64,000 bases of DNA from the NCBI RefSeq assembly GCF_040939125.1, contig NZ_CP162495.1, forward strand, positions 1,302,001-1,366,000, in the 5' to 3' direction. This document shows positions 27,815-36,904 of the stretch, in pieces. Numbering within the stretch: the stretch's first letter is position 1; each line of letters begins with the position of its first letter. The DNA comes from Clostridium sp. BJN0013 (lineage in GTDB: Bacteria > Bacillota > Clostridia > Clostridiales > Clostridiaceae). The notes under the pieces are model-generated. The model was not told where the DNA came from, searched no databases, and was given only the letters and a program-made list of their open reading frames with translations. Both the position numbers and the translations under genes were made by a program.

Positions 27815-28690
27815 AGTGTGTCTGAAAACAATGCAACAATAAATTACTTAGATAAAATAAAAATAGCAGCAATATAAACAAAAGCAAGGAAAGAATCAGC
27901 AAGCTTGTCATAACGAGTTGCAATTCTTCTAAAATGTTTGATTTTGTTAAAGAAACATTCAACTAAATGACGTTCCTTGTACAGCCACCAGTCACAATTC
28001 CATGGTTCTCTTACATTTGATTTTGGTGGAATAGTATATGAGGATTTCTTTGAAGTAATATATTCTCTAATTTCATTTGTGCCATATGCCTTATCTGCCA
28101 GGATATTGCTGCCTTCTATATCAACGTTGGAAAGAACATCTACGGCCTGTGTACTGTCGTGTAGATTGCCAGATGATAATTGAAAATGGATTGGATTGCC
28201 AAGTCCATCAACAACTGCATGAATTTTTGTTGTATGTCCGCCGCGACTCAGTCCAATATGCTGTTTTGTTTCGCTGTTTACAGCCCCTTTTTAGCACCAG
28301 CACTGTGCTGGTGGGCTTTTATACATGTTGAATCAATGCTTAAATTTTCATAATCTGCATCTGAGGTTAACTCTTTAAAAATTGTTAATAAAGTACCATC
28401 GTTACGCCACTTACAAAAACGACTGTATACAGTTTTCCATGAACCGAAGCGTTCTGGTAAATCACGCCATGCTGCACCACTTCTTGCAATCCATAGTATG
28501 GCATTAAATATAAGTCGGTTGTCTTTTGGAGGTCGTCCTGTTTTTGCTATTGGAATTAAGTTTTTTATTTGATCCCATTGTTCATCTGATATTTCATAAC
28601 GCTTCTGTGACATATTTGCACCCTCCAAGTTTTTTATCTTATTTTACCTAAAACTCGGTTCTTTCGCAATATTTAGTTTTCAGACACACC
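27815..28690 (-). mobile_element. IS5-family (IS427-group) insertion sequence, 876 bp
   Basis: The ends carry near-perfect inverted repeats (left AGTGTGTCTGAAAAC, right complement GGTGTGTCTGAAAAC; 14 of 15 match). Both ends are flanked by CTAG (27811-27814 and 28691-28694), which fits the YTAR/TA target preference of this group. The transposase lies on the minus strand in two overlapping frames. Removing the element plus one CTAG restores the host frame exactly, so the insertion appears recent. Confidence 0.92.
27844..28613 (-). CDS. IS5/IS427-group transposase made by -1 frameshifting
   Basis: ORF A runs from ATG 28613 (GGAGGG upstream) to TAA at 28278. It contains YEISDEQWDQIKNLIP, the helix NAILWIARSGAAWRDLPERF and the DDE Asp in LSIDSTCIKAH. 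ORF B continues in the -1 frame with SRGGHTTKIHAVVDGLGNP, the second Asp in ILADKAYG, and the ERHLVECFFNKIKHFRR segment with the catalytic Glu, ending at 27844. The frames meet at an A5G4 run (28284-28292), the usual slip site type for this group. The fused product would be 256 residues. All DDE residues are present, so it may be active. Confidence 0.88.
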
Positions 28691-29565
28691 CTAGTATAAT
28701 AGCAACTGAAATATTATTTACTACCATATTACTTGCAATAACATTGATATATTATAGTAATACTAAATCAAAATATGTTTTAATTGGGATGCTTGTGGCT
28801 ATTAACGCCATGATAAAGCCTTTTTTTATTATTTTCTTTTTAGTTATCTTTATAGTAGAATTGTTTCTAAAATATAGTATTATACACGTGTTAAAACATA
28901 CCACTATAATACTAGTAATCAGTGCTATTTGCATTTCACCTTGGATATATAGAAATACAAGATATATAGGCCAGTTTACTTTTATTTCAAATAATGGAGG
29001 TATTGTACTTTATATAAATAATAATTCACAAAATAAATATGGTAGATGGATGCCTGCTGAAAAAGTAAAAAATTCAGTTGTATTAAAAAAAGAATATATT
29101 GAAGCTAATATAACAGAAAAAAATAAAATTTTAACTACATCAGCTAAAAACTGGATAATTAATCACCCATTACAATTTGTAGAACTTGGATTTAAAAGAT
29201 TATTTAATACATATTTTATTGCTGACGATATATTCTTTAGTTTAAATGGAACAAATTTAAATAAATATCTTGAAATATTATTAATTGTCTATGCATTTTT
29301 AACAAAAGCAATATTATTTACAATAGCAATTATATATATAATTATATACAGCAAAAAAGTAATTGTTAACTTATTAAAAAGAGAAAATATTAATTCTTAT
29401 GATCTTTATAGCTTGAGCTGCTTTTATATGTTCACTTCTGTATATTTTATTACAGAAGGTCAAGGTCGTTATGCCTTCCCCTTTATATTTATAATCATTT
29501 ACTTTTTTTCTTTTTCAGTTGAGAAAATACTTAGAAATAGTATCTTTGTAACAAAGAATACATGA
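28691..29565 (+). pseudogene. GT39-like membrane glycosyltransferase, 3' part
   Basis: This is the continuation of the gene broken at 27814. After the CTAG duplicate it reads TSIIATEILFTTILLAITL in the restored frame, then NAMIKPFFIIFFLVIFIVEL and more membrane helices, and ends with a Tyr- and Phe-rich membrane tail (SVYFITEGQGRYAFPFIFII), as in many ArnT-like enzymes. From ATG 28744 an open frame of 273 codons remains but has no clear ribosome site and lacks the catalytic N-terminal part, so it should not work alone. Confidence 0.78.
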
Positions 29566-29597
29566 ATATATTATGGCCATTCTAACCCAGTGGCTGT

Positions 29598-29744
29598 TTA
29601 TCCGAGCTACCTTTGCTAATACCTCTAACTTCTTTAAAGTGGGGCATGAGCAATGCTACGCACCTAGATAAGTGATTCTAAGATTCAGATGGAGGAAAGC
29701 ATTTTCCTCTATAGTAAACTCCGCCTGAATCTAAGAATCACTTA
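29598..29744 (+). repeat. Structured intergenic repeat, copy D
   Basis: TTTATCCG to CACTTAAT. This copy has the longest terminal hairpin: AAGTGATTCTAAGATTCAG facing CTGAATCTAAGAATCACTT, then GATGGAG/CTCCGCC. The GATTC/GAATC pair replaces GGTTC/GAACC of copy A. It lies between the split glycosyltransferase and the GntR operon. Confidence 0.85.
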
Positions 29745-29804
29745 ATTTTTGTTGCCATACAGGGTAATTCATGGCTTACTTTAAACTTTTAGTATATAAA
29801 AATA

Positions 29805-29833
29805 TTGACTAAATGATAGAATTAGTGTATTAT
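29805..29833 (+). promoter_or_regulatory. Promoter of the GntR-ABC operon
   Basis: TTGACT, 17-nt spacer, TATTAT (overlapping a second TATAAT), about 40 bp before the gntR-type start codon. The encoded GntR protein is likely to bind here. Confidence 0.6.
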
Positions 29834-29870
29834 TATAATAGAACACTAGATATTATCAGGAGGTGATAAA

Positions 29871-30239
29871 ATGAATGATGAATTTGAACCTAATATACCA
29901 ATATATATTCAAATAATGAATATTATAAAGAGGAAAATAATAAATAAGGAATTAAAACCTGGGGATAAAATTCCTTCTGTAAGGGAATTGTCTGCCATGT
30001 TAAAGGTTAATCCAAATACTATTCAAAGAACTTATTTGGAATTGGAAAGAGAGAATATTGCATATAAACAAAGAGGAATGGGTACTTTTTTAAGGGAGGA
30101 TGTATCTATGATAGAAAAGTTAAAAGGAGAAATGGCAAGAGATATTATATATAATTTTATAAAAGGAATGAAGGAACTAGGATTTTCTTCTGATGAAATA
30201 ATTAAAATTGTAGAAGAAAAAGTACAGGAGGAAATATAA
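29871..30239 (+). CDS. GntR-family regulator, YtrA subgroup
   Basis: A short (122-residue) GntR protein with only the winged HTH (PIYIQIMNIIKRKIINKELK, PSVRELSAMLKVNPNTIQRT and RGMGTFLRED) and a helical dimerisation tail. This is the YtrA layout, which normally represses the ABC transporter encoded next to it. Here the ATPase gene starts 2 bp after its stop. AGGAGG precedes ATG 29871. Confidence 0.9.
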   Translation: MNDEFEPNIPIYIQIMNIIKRKIINKELKPGDKIPSVRELSAMLKVNPNTIQRTYLELERENIAYKQRGMGTFLREDVSMIEKLKGEMARDIIYNFIKGMKELGFSSDEIIKIVEEKVQEEI

Positions 30240-30241
30240 AA

Positions 30242-30943
30242 ATGGAACCACTTATAAAATGTAAGGATTTAAAGAAGTTTTATTTTAGAAAATCAGCCTT
30301 AAATGGACTTAATCTGGAAATTGAAGAAGGTAAAATAACAGGACTTTTAGGACCTAATGGAAGCGGCAAAACTACTTTTTTGAAAATTGCAGCAGGCATA
30401 TTAAAGCAGAGCTCTGGTGAAATACTTATAAATGGAAATAAACCTGGGGTAAAGACAAAATCCGAGGTTTCGTATTTGCCGGATAAGGACTATATTTTCA
30501 AATGGATGAGAATAAATGATGCCATAGATTTTTTTAAGGATATGTATGATGATTTTGATAAAAATAGAGCTTTAGAACTTTTAAAATTTATGAACTTGGA
30601 AGGGGATAGTAAAGTTAAGACTTTATCTAGAGGTATGTGTGAAAAATTTTATCTTACACTGGTGCTTTCCAGAAAAGCAAAGCTTTATGTATTGGATGAG
30701 CCTTTAGGAGGGGTGGATCCTGTAACCAGAGAAAAGATATTGGATGCAATACTTGAAAATTATACGGAAAATAGTTCCATAGTTATAACTACTCACCTTG
30801 TAAGTGATATTGAAAGATTGTTTGATGATGTAGCCTTTATATCTGAAGGGAAAATAATACTGTCAGGTAATGCAGAAGAGCTTAGAGCTGAAAGGAAAAT
30901 GTCCATAGATGAGATATACAGAGAGGTGTTTAGTAATGTTTAA
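30242..30943 (+). CDS. ABC transporter ATP-binding protein (YtrB-like)
   Basis: The 233-residue ATPase has Walker A GPNGSGKTT (about 38), signature LSRGMCEKF (about 129), Walker B LYVLDEPLGGVDP and switch His in TTHL. It is part of a GntR-ATPase-permease operon of the YtrA type, linked in relatives to envelope-stress or antibiotic response. Its stop overlaps the permease start by 8 bp. Confidence 0.92.
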   Translation: MEPLIKCKDLKKFYFRKSALNGLNLEIEEGKITGLLGPNGSGKTTFLKIAAGILKQSSGEILINGNKPGVKTKSEVSYLPDKDYIFKWMRINDAIDFFKDMYDDFDKNRALELLKFMNLEGDSKVKTLSRGMCEKFYLTLVLSRKAKLYVLDEPLGGVDPVTREKILDAILENYTENSSIVITTHLVSDIERLFDDVAFISEGKIILSGNAEELRAERKMSIDEIYREVFSNV

Positions 30944-31715
30944 ATTAGCAAAATATGATCTTAAGGGATGTTTTAAAGATTTTATAATAATGGTTTCTAC
31001 CATAATAATTTTAAATTTGGCACTGCTTACAAGAATAAATGTATGGAGTTCCGAGGCTATATTTTTTTTAAACTTACTTATAGGGATTGTTGCGTCAGTG
31101 GTGGTTTTAATATGGAATATAACTATATTTAGCAGGGATTTATATGAAGATACATCCTATCTTGTATTTACAACACCTAAAAGTGGAAAGAATATATTGA
31201 TGAATAAAATTGTAACAGCTATTATCCAATGCCTTATAGTTTCTATTATTGTTGGAATTTTTACAGTTATTCTGCTGCAGATTTTAAGACTTACCCAAAA
31301 TTTTATAGCATTGAATATTACAGCCCCCCTTAGACAATTTATTAATGCCTTTACCCCTCAATTTTGGGTGTTGGCCATATTGTCTGTTCTAGCAGTATAT
31401 ATTACATTTTTACTTACTGTATATTTATCCATAACACTTGGAAGGGTGGCTATAAAAAACAGGAAGTTCGGTAAATTAGGTGCTTTTGGTATATTTATAT
31501 TATTGTCTTTAGTACAAGTTAAATTGGAAGATTTATTTCTAAATATATTTCCACAAACATTTAATTTGAAAGTGAAAAATGTAGATAATATATTTATAGA
31601 CGTGTTACCTTCGAGAATTGATTTAAATATATCACTTATAGTTTTATCCATAATAATAATAGTGGCTATGTTTTATGCTATAGCATATCTTATAGAAAAT
31701 AAATTAGATTTGTAA
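30936..31715 (+). CDS. ABC-2 type membrane permease
   Basis: A 259-residue protein with about six transmembrane segments (for example FIIMVSTIIILNLALL and FLNLLIGIVASVVVLIW) and a short loop SRDLYEDTSYLVFTTPKSG, typical of ABC-2 permeases partnered with YtrB-like ATPases. ATG 30936 is chosen because GAGGTG at about 30923 fits it, and the start overlaps the ATPase stop. The substrate is unknown. Confidence 0.82.
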   Translation: MFKLAKYDLKGCFKDFIIMVSTIIILNLALLTRINVWSSEAIFFLNLLIGIVASVVVLIWNITIFSRDLYEDTSYLVFTTPKSGKNILMNKIVTAIIQCLIVSIIVGIFTVILLQILRLTQNFIALNITAPLRQFINAFTPQFWVLAILSVLAVYITFLLTVYLSITLGRVAIKNRKFGKLGAFGIFILLSLVQVKLEDLFLNIFPQTFNLKVKNVDNIFIDVLPSRIDLNISLIVLSIIIIVAMFYAIAYLIENKLDL

Positions 31716-31748
31716 ATTAAGACTTAAATAAACTGTTATAAAATGTAT

Positions 31749-31812
31749 TAAGTCACTCAGAGGTTCAGGTGGAGTTTGCTTGTAAATAAGCTTTTCTCTA
31801 TCTGAACTTATT
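31749..31812 (-). repeat. Structured intergenic repeat, copy E (terminal hairpin only)
   Basis: GGTTCAGGTGGAG faces CTCTATCTGAACT in reverse orientation. It lies about 30 bp past the permease stop and may terminate that operon. The rest of the gap to 32105 is A/T-rich, with an imperfect AATAATTATTATT symmetry near 31940-31995 and no gene. Confidence 0.7.
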
Positions 31813-32030
31813 TTGTATACAGGGCTTTTATTATACGTAGAAGGTGTCTTCTATAATTATTTTAAAACTTAAAATTAAAAAAGAAAATAAAGTAAAAATA
31901 TATTGAATTATTTATCTTTACTGCTAATATTATCAGTGATATAATAATAATTATTATTAATAATGAATTTCGTTATCAACAATTATTATTTTAATTTAAA
32001 GAGATTTTATAGGATTTTATTGGCCTAAGG

Positions 32031-32058
32031 TTAACAATTTTTATATGAGAAATATGAT
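32031..32058 (+). promoter_or_regulatory. Probable promoter of the alpha/beta hydrolase gene
   Basis: TTAACA, 16-nt spacer, TATGAT, about 70 bp before the start codon. Confidence 0.4.
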
Positions 32059-32128
32059 AAATTATTGCAGGGAAGTAGACTTCATCTAGGCAATAAAAAA
32101 TTATTTGATTATAAGCTGGAGGTGGAAG

Positions 32129-33031
32129 ATGAAAGACTATGGTAAAGTACTTTTAAAAGATGCATCTGGGTCAGAATGTTATGAACAAATTACTATAAAG
32201 TCTAATTCTGTTCCCATTGTACTATCCATATGGAAGAGTAAAAAGGAAGATCCGTCTATAGTTTTTTTCCCGGGAACAATGACTCACCCTTTATTCTATG
32301 AAGAATTTTTAAGTTTACTTTCATTAAATGGTTTTAATGTTATTGGAGTGCATCTGATATGCCATGGAAAAAGTCCAAGGGTAAAAGAATTGTATAGTTT
32401 TGATGAAATGCTTCAAAATGGAAAGGATGCTATTTCCTATGCAATTGGTAGATTTAATAATAAGGTATTTATTATGGGTTCAAGTCAAGGGGGAATTTTA
32501 ACTATAGCATTAGCGGGGCTTGATAACAGAATTAAAGCTGCTTTCCCTCATAATATTTTGATTCCAGCCCTTCCAGATTCAATTTGTGTAACAAGATTCC
32601 CAAATAGTTTTAAGCACATATATAAGCTAATTATTATGACAATGAAAATAGGAAGAAAAGTAGCTCCAAGATTACAACTGCATGTTTCTTTTTATCTGGA
32701 TGTAAAAAAAGTTACAAGAGATAAAAAAGTATATGCCAGACTAGAGGATGATCCCATTGGGTTTATGAAATATCCAATTTATTTTTTAACCAGTCTGTTT
32801 TGTGCTGACTTAAAGCAAGTATATGATGGAAGTATAAAATGTCCTGTTGTAGTTATAGCGGCAAAAAAAGATCCATTATTCCCTCTTGATTATACTAAAA
32901 AAGTTTTTAAACTGATAAAAGCTCCCCATAAGGAAATGTTGATTTTTGATGAAGATAAACATCTTATTATGAATGAGTGTGTAGATAGAATTATGGATAA
33001 AATTGTACGTAAAGTTAAGGAGTTTGTTTAA
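32129..33031 (+). CDS. Alpha/beta hydrolase
   Basis: This is a 300-residue alpha/beta hydrolase. FFPGTMTHPLFYEEFLSLL forms the oxyanion-side strand and loop, GVHLICHGKSPR follows, and the nucleophile elbow is MGSSQGGILT (Ser about 119). The Asp lies in AAKKDPLFP (about 258) and the His in DEDKHLIM (about 282). The family includes esterases and lipid hydrolases; the substrate is unknown. ATG 32129 has GGAGGTGG just upstream, better than an in-frame TTG at 32105. Confidence 0.85.
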   Translation: MKDYGKVLLKDASGSECYEQITIKSNSVPIVLSIWKSKKEDPSIVFFPGTMTHPLFYEEFLSLLSLNGFNVIGVHLICHGKSPRVKELYSFDEMLQNGKDAISYAIGRFNNKVFIMGSSQGGILTIALAGLDNRIKAAFPHNILIPALPDSICVTRFPNSFKHIYKLIIMTMKIGRKVAPRLQLHVSFYLDVKKVTRDKKVYARLEDDPIGFMKYPIYFLTSLFCADLKQVYDGSIKCPVVVIAAKKDPLFPLDYTKKVFKLIKAPHKEMLIFDEDKHLIMNECVDRIMDKIVRKVKEFV

Positions 33032-33185
33032 ATTGTTTTAAAATTGTGCAATATTATAATGGAGACTTTAAATAATTATTGTGATATTTATAAATATTTA
33101 AATTTTTCTTAAAATTATATGAATATAAAAGGAATTATTGAAAAAGAGAAGAATATAGTATATTAAGAAAGAGGTGAATGTTATT

Positions 33186-33458
33186 ATGGGGAAAAAACAT
33201 GTTGTAAAATCACAAATAATAAAGGATAAAAAAGATAAGATAGAGAAAATATTTAGTGATTTAGGTAAAAGTTTAAATTTGGAAGAATTCATAAAAACAT
33301 TTAAGGAAAATTACCCAGAAGATTGGAACAGTATAGTAAAACGGTATAAGGAACATAAAAAATTGTCCAAAAAGGGGAAAAAGTATCCTATGCCCGAACC
33401 AGATAAGTATCTTGAAAATATTTATAACAATTATATCGGCACTATAAGTGATTCTTAG
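33186..33458 (+). CDS. Small basic protein (90 aa), function unknown
   Basis: Lys-rich and soluble. Residues form a helix-turn arrangement: DKIEKIFSDLGKSLNLEEFI, then FKENYPEDWNSIVKRYKEHK and KKYPMPEPDKYLENI. I recognise no family. ATG 33186 is chosen over GTG 33174 because GAGGTG at 33171-33176 overlaps the latter. A clean terminator follows, so it is a real single-gene unit. Confidence 0.7.
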   Translation: MGKKHVVKSQIIKDKKDKIEKIFSDLGKSLNLEEFIKTFKENYPEDWNSIVKRYKEHKKLSKKGKKYPMPEPDKYLENIYNNYIGTISDS

Positions 33459-33474
33459 ATTTAAATGTTCTAAA

Positions 33475-33508
33475 AACATTAAAAAGAGTGTGTTCTTTTT
33501 AATGTTTT
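33475..33508 (+). terminator. Rho-independent terminator
   Basis: AACATTAAAAAGA facing TCTTTTTAATGTT with a six-base loop, followed by TTTTA. Confidence 0.82.
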
Positions 33509-33630
33509 TATTATTTATATATGTGTTAATCAATGCTGTACAAATCGACTTATTTCTTATATTATTATAATAGCAAATAGAATAATTTAAAAAGTAATTT
33601 TTTAAATTATAGAAGGGAAAGAGGATCAAT

Positions 33631-34382
33631 ATGAGTTTTTTTTAGTTAAAAGATAAAGATAATTCTACCTCCAATTTTAATTCTCGTGATATTGAAATTC
33701 AATATCAAAAAAATATGAAAAGAAAAAAATGATATAAATCGACAAACCTTTGAATTTCTGAAACAATTATATAAAAAAATAGAAAATATAATAGAACAAC
33801 ATAATGCAGTAAACAGTGAACATGAAATTTTGGCTGAACTTACAGAGGATATAAAAAATCATATAAGGAGTATATCTTCTATAACAAATCAGACTAAAGA
33901 ATCTACTAATGAGTTGTATGAAGAAGGAAATAAGCTTCATAATATAACTGAGAGTATTATTGAAAAATCTATAAAAGGAAAAGAAGCAGTAGAATCTATT
34001 ATGGGTATAATAACATCCTTGGAAGATGGAATAAGAGATACATTTAACAGTATGAGTAAATTAGCAGACAAATTTAAGGAAGTAAATGATATAACAAATC
34101 TTATAAGTGGAATAGCCAATCAAACTAATTTATTAGCTTTAAATGCAGCTATTGAAGCAGCAAGAGCTGGAGAAAGTGGAAGAGGGTTTGCGGTTGTTGC
34201 AGAAGAGGTAAAAAAATTGGCTGAAATAACCGGCAATAGTACGAAAGATATATCTATGCTCATAATTGAAAGATACCGATGATCAAATCATAGTACATGT
34301 AGACGAAGCTTCAGTAATGGATAAGTATTTAACAGAAAGTGTAAATGAGTTATATGAATATACAAAGAAAATCAAACAATAA
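33631..34382 (+). pseudogene. Soluble methyl-accepting chemotaxis protein, pseudogene
   Basis: The frame begins ATGAGTTTTTTTTAG, an in-frame stop after four codons. It goes on in the same frame to a TGA near 33730 in an A7 run, shifts frame to read [13 protein letters not shown], and carries an MCP signalling tip [20 protein letters not shown] followed by [15 protein letters not shown]. Near 34265 it shifts again (frame changes at ISMLI to [16 protein letters not shown], ending in VNELYEYTKKIKQ). The longest open part is 33830-34282. No membrane segment is present, so the original was a short cytoplasmic receptor-like protein. With a stop and two frameshifts it should be non-functional. Confidence 0.8.
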
Positions 34383-34395
34383 TTCATAAGAAAAA

Positions 34396-34475
34396 CTTAT
34401 CTAGATGAGTAGCAGTGTTTATCCCCATATTTTGAATAAAATGGGAATATTAGCCAATTGCAGTCTTCGGATAAA
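34396..34475 (-). repeat. Structured intergenic repeat, copy F (first part only)
   Basis: Reverse copy from AACTTATC to CTTCGGATAAAA. The hairpin here is CCCCATATTTTG...AAAATGGG, again differing in paired positions. The terminal hairpin is absent. Confidence 0.7.
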
Positions 34476-34484
34476 ATTAGCTAA

Positions 34485-34518
34485 AAATCCTATACTTAAA
34501 AAGTATGGGATTTTATTT
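34485..34518 (+). terminator. Probable terminator upstream of the response regulator
   Basis: AAATCCTATACTT and AAGTATGGGATTT pair, followed by TATTT. It ends 32 bp before the regulator's start codon. Confidence 0.6.
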
Positions 34519-34550
34519 AAAAAACCAATATATTTTAGGAGATATTTACA

Positions 34551-35228
34551 ATGAATAAAACTGTTTTAATGGTAGATGATGAAGAGAGAATGAGACTTCT
34601 TATGGAGGCATATTTAAAAAGAGAGGGTTTACAAGTGCTTTTAGCGGAAAATGGAGAGGAAGCGCTTAGAAAATTTAAGGAAAATCATGTAGATTTAGTA
34701 GTGTTAGATATAATGATGCCCCTAATGGATGGCTGGACTACATGCAGAGAACTTAGAAAGATTTCAAATGTACCTATAATTATGCTTACAGCCAGGGGAG
34801 AAGATGAAGATCAACTTCTAGGGTTTCAGCTGGGAACAGACAGCTATGTAACAAAGCCTGTGAGTCCCAAAATTTTAGTGGCTAAAGTAAAAGCCCTCTT
34901 AAGACGGACTTATTATGATGAAATTAACCAGGACAATACCTATGATGGACTTTTTATAAATGAAGAGGGTCATGAAGTGAAAATAGATGGGGAAAATATA
35001 TATCTCTCTCCGAAAGAATTTGAATTTCTATGTTATTTAATTAAAAACAAGGATATAGTCTTAAGTAGGGAAAAAATTTTAGATGCCATATGGGGAGTAG
35101 ATTACTATGGGGATCTAAGAACAGTGGATACCCATGTAAAAAGACTGAGGGAAAAGTTAGGTGTTAAATCTTATTTAATAACAACTGTTAGGGGTGTAGG
35201 TTATAAATTTGAGGTAAAGAAGGAATGA
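34551..35228 (+). CDS. OmpR-family response regulator
   Basis: The 225-residue protein has a receiver domain with acidic pocket VDDEE (9-13), phospho-acceptor Asp in VLDIMMPLMDGW (about 54) and Lys in VTKPVSPK. A C-terminal winged helix follows (LSPKEFEFLCYLIKNKDIVL, RTVDTHVKRLREKLG). It overlaps the sensor kinase gene by 4 bp. Together they form a standard PhoB/VanR-like pair. The nearby LtaS-like synthase is a plausible target (inference). Confidence 0.94.
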   Translation: MNKTVLMVDDEERMRLLMEAYLKREGLQVLLAENGEEALRKFKENHVDLVVLDIMMPLMDGWTTCRELRKISNVPIIMLTARGEDEDQLLGFQLGTDSYVTKPVSPKILVAKVKALLRRTYYDEINQDNTYDGLFINEEGHEVKIDGENIYLSPKEFEFLCYLIKNKDIVLSREKILDAIWGVDYYGDLRTVDTHVKRLREKLGVKSYLITTVRGVGYKFEVKKE

Positions 35229-36754
35229 AAATAAGGAGCATCATATATAAAAATAAACTTATAGAGAAAATAAGAAAAAATATAACATGGAAATTGTTTA
35301 TAGTTACTGCTTTGATATTTACTATATTTATAAGCAGTACCTTAACTTTTCAGTCTCTGTTCTTTGGTAAATTTTATATAAACAAAAAGGAAAGAATTAT
35401 AGAAAGTGAAGTTAAAAAGTTCAGAGTGCTTTATAATAATACAGAAAATAATAATGAAGTAACAGAGCTTATAAGGGAATTTGAAGATAGCAATAATGCT
35501 AAAATAGTTATAATGGATAGTGAAGGAAAAATAAATTTTATAACAAAATTAGATGATAGGGGATATGATGAAGAAAGAATAAAAATTATACAGGATATCA
35601 TAGTTACATGGATAAGAGATTCAAATTTGCTAGATGAAATAAAAAGATATAATAAATCTATAACATTTATTACAGAAAAGAAAATTAATGGAACAAAAAA
35701 TATAATAACTGTAGTTCCGGATAACAATAGACAGGAAATAATATTTGCAGTAACTTCTCTTCAGCCGGTAGATGAAGCTTCTTCTGTAATAAAAGAATTC
35801 TATATTTACTTTTATATGGGCGCAATAGTGCTCATTTTGATATCATCTTTAATATATACAAATACAGTTTCAAAGCCTTTAGTTAAATTAAATGATACTG
35901 CAAAAAAGATGGCTTTAATGGATTTTTCTAAAAAATGCAGCGTAAAAAGCAAAGATGAGATAGGAAATCTGGCAGATACATTGAATTTTTTAGCTTATAA
36001 TCTGGATAAGGCATTGACCTCTCTTAAAAAGGCTAATGTGAAACTAGAAAAAGATATAGAAAAAGAAAGAGAAATAGAAAGAATCAGGAAAGAATTTATA
36101 GCCTCTGCTTCTCATGAACTTAAAACCCCTATAAATTTAATAGGAGGTTATGCAGAGGGTTTGAAAGATAATATATTTGAATCTAGTGAAAAGGATCATT
36201 ATATTGATATTATAATAGATGAAAGTAATAAGATGGCAAATTTGGTGGCAGATATGTTAAATCTCTCCCATTTAGAGTCAGGTGTTTTAAAACTTAATAA
36301 AGAAGAATTTTTTATGGATGAATTTATAATATATTCATTAAAAAAATTTTCTAAGGTTATAAAAGATAAGAATATAACTATAAATTTTAATATGATACCT
36401 AAAATCAGAGTATATGCAGACTGGGATAAGATGGAACAAGTTATAGATAATTTCACAACTAATGCCATAAAAAATACAGAAGAAGGGGGATATATAAATT
36501 TTGTTATAGAAGATAAGGAAAAAGATAAGATTATTGTATCCATAGAAAATACAGGAGAAAATATACCAGAAGGGGAATTAAATAATTTATGGGATAGTTT
36601 CTACAAATTGGATAAATCTAGAAATAGAGAATTGGGAGGAACGGGTATTGGGCTTTCTATAGTAAAAAATATATTGATGCTTCATAACTTTCAGTATGGG
36701 GTAAAAAATACAGATATAGGTGTAAAATTTTACTTTATAATGAATAAAGTATAA
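35225..36754 (+). CDS. Sensor histidine kinase of the OmpR-type pair
   Basis: A 509-residue membrane kinase. TM1 is at about 20-45 and an extracytoplasmic sensor loop of about 140 residues follows. TM2 is at about 195-213, then comes a HAMP linker (SKPLVKLNDTAKKMALMDFS) and the HisKA box with phospho-His in SASHELKTPINLIGG. The ATPase domain has N-box NFTTNAIKNTEEGG, G1 IENTGENIP and G2 GGTGIGLSIVKN. All key residues are present. Signal unknown. Confidence 0.94.
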   Translation: MKIRSIIYKNKLIEKIRKNITWKLFIVTALIFTIFISSTLTFQSLFFGKFYINKKERIIESEVKKFRVLYNNTENNNEVTELIREFEDSNNAKIVIMDSEGKINFITKLDDRGYDEERIKIIQDIIVTWIRDSNLLDEIKRYNKSITFITEKKINGTKNIITVVPDNNRQEIIFAVTSLQPVDEASSVIKEFYIYFYMGAIVLILISSLIYTNTVSKPLVKLNDTAKKMALMDFSKKCSVKSKDEIGNLADTLNFLAYNLDKALTSLKKANVKLEKDIEKEREIERIRKEFIASASHELKTPINLIGGYAEGLKDNIFESSEKDHYIDIIIDESNKMANLVADMLNLSHLESGVLKLNKEEFFMDEFIIYSLKKFSKVIKDKNITINFNMIPKIRVYADWDKMEQVIDNFTTNAIKNTEEGGYINFVIEDKEKDKIIVSIENTGENIPEGELNNLWDSFYKLDKSRNRELGGTGIGLSIVKNILMLHNFQYGVKNTDIGVKFYFIMNKV

Positions 36755-36827
36755 TATATATTTGTTTCAGTTATATTATATAAGTATTAATGAATGTTAT
36801 AAGTTTATTAACAATTTATTAATAAAC

Positions 36828-36856
36828 TTGACATGGTAATGTCATGTATGTATTGT
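36828..36856 (+). promoter_or_regulatory. Promoter with overlapping palindrome upstream of LtaS-like gene
   Basis: TTGACA, 17-nt spacer, TATTGT, about 50 bp before the start codon. A TGACAT-GGTA-ATGTCA inverted repeat (36829-36844) overlaps the -35 box and could be an operator. Confidence 0.6.
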
Positions 36857-36904
36857 AAAATTTTTTTTGAGTTTTAAAATAGTTCTATAGAAAGAGGAAA
36901 AAAA

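Noticed and set aside
28744-29565. Independent membrane protein starting at ATG 28744
   Set aside because: It lacks a ribosome site, and its frame joins perfectly with the upstream glycosyltransferase part once the insertion is removed.
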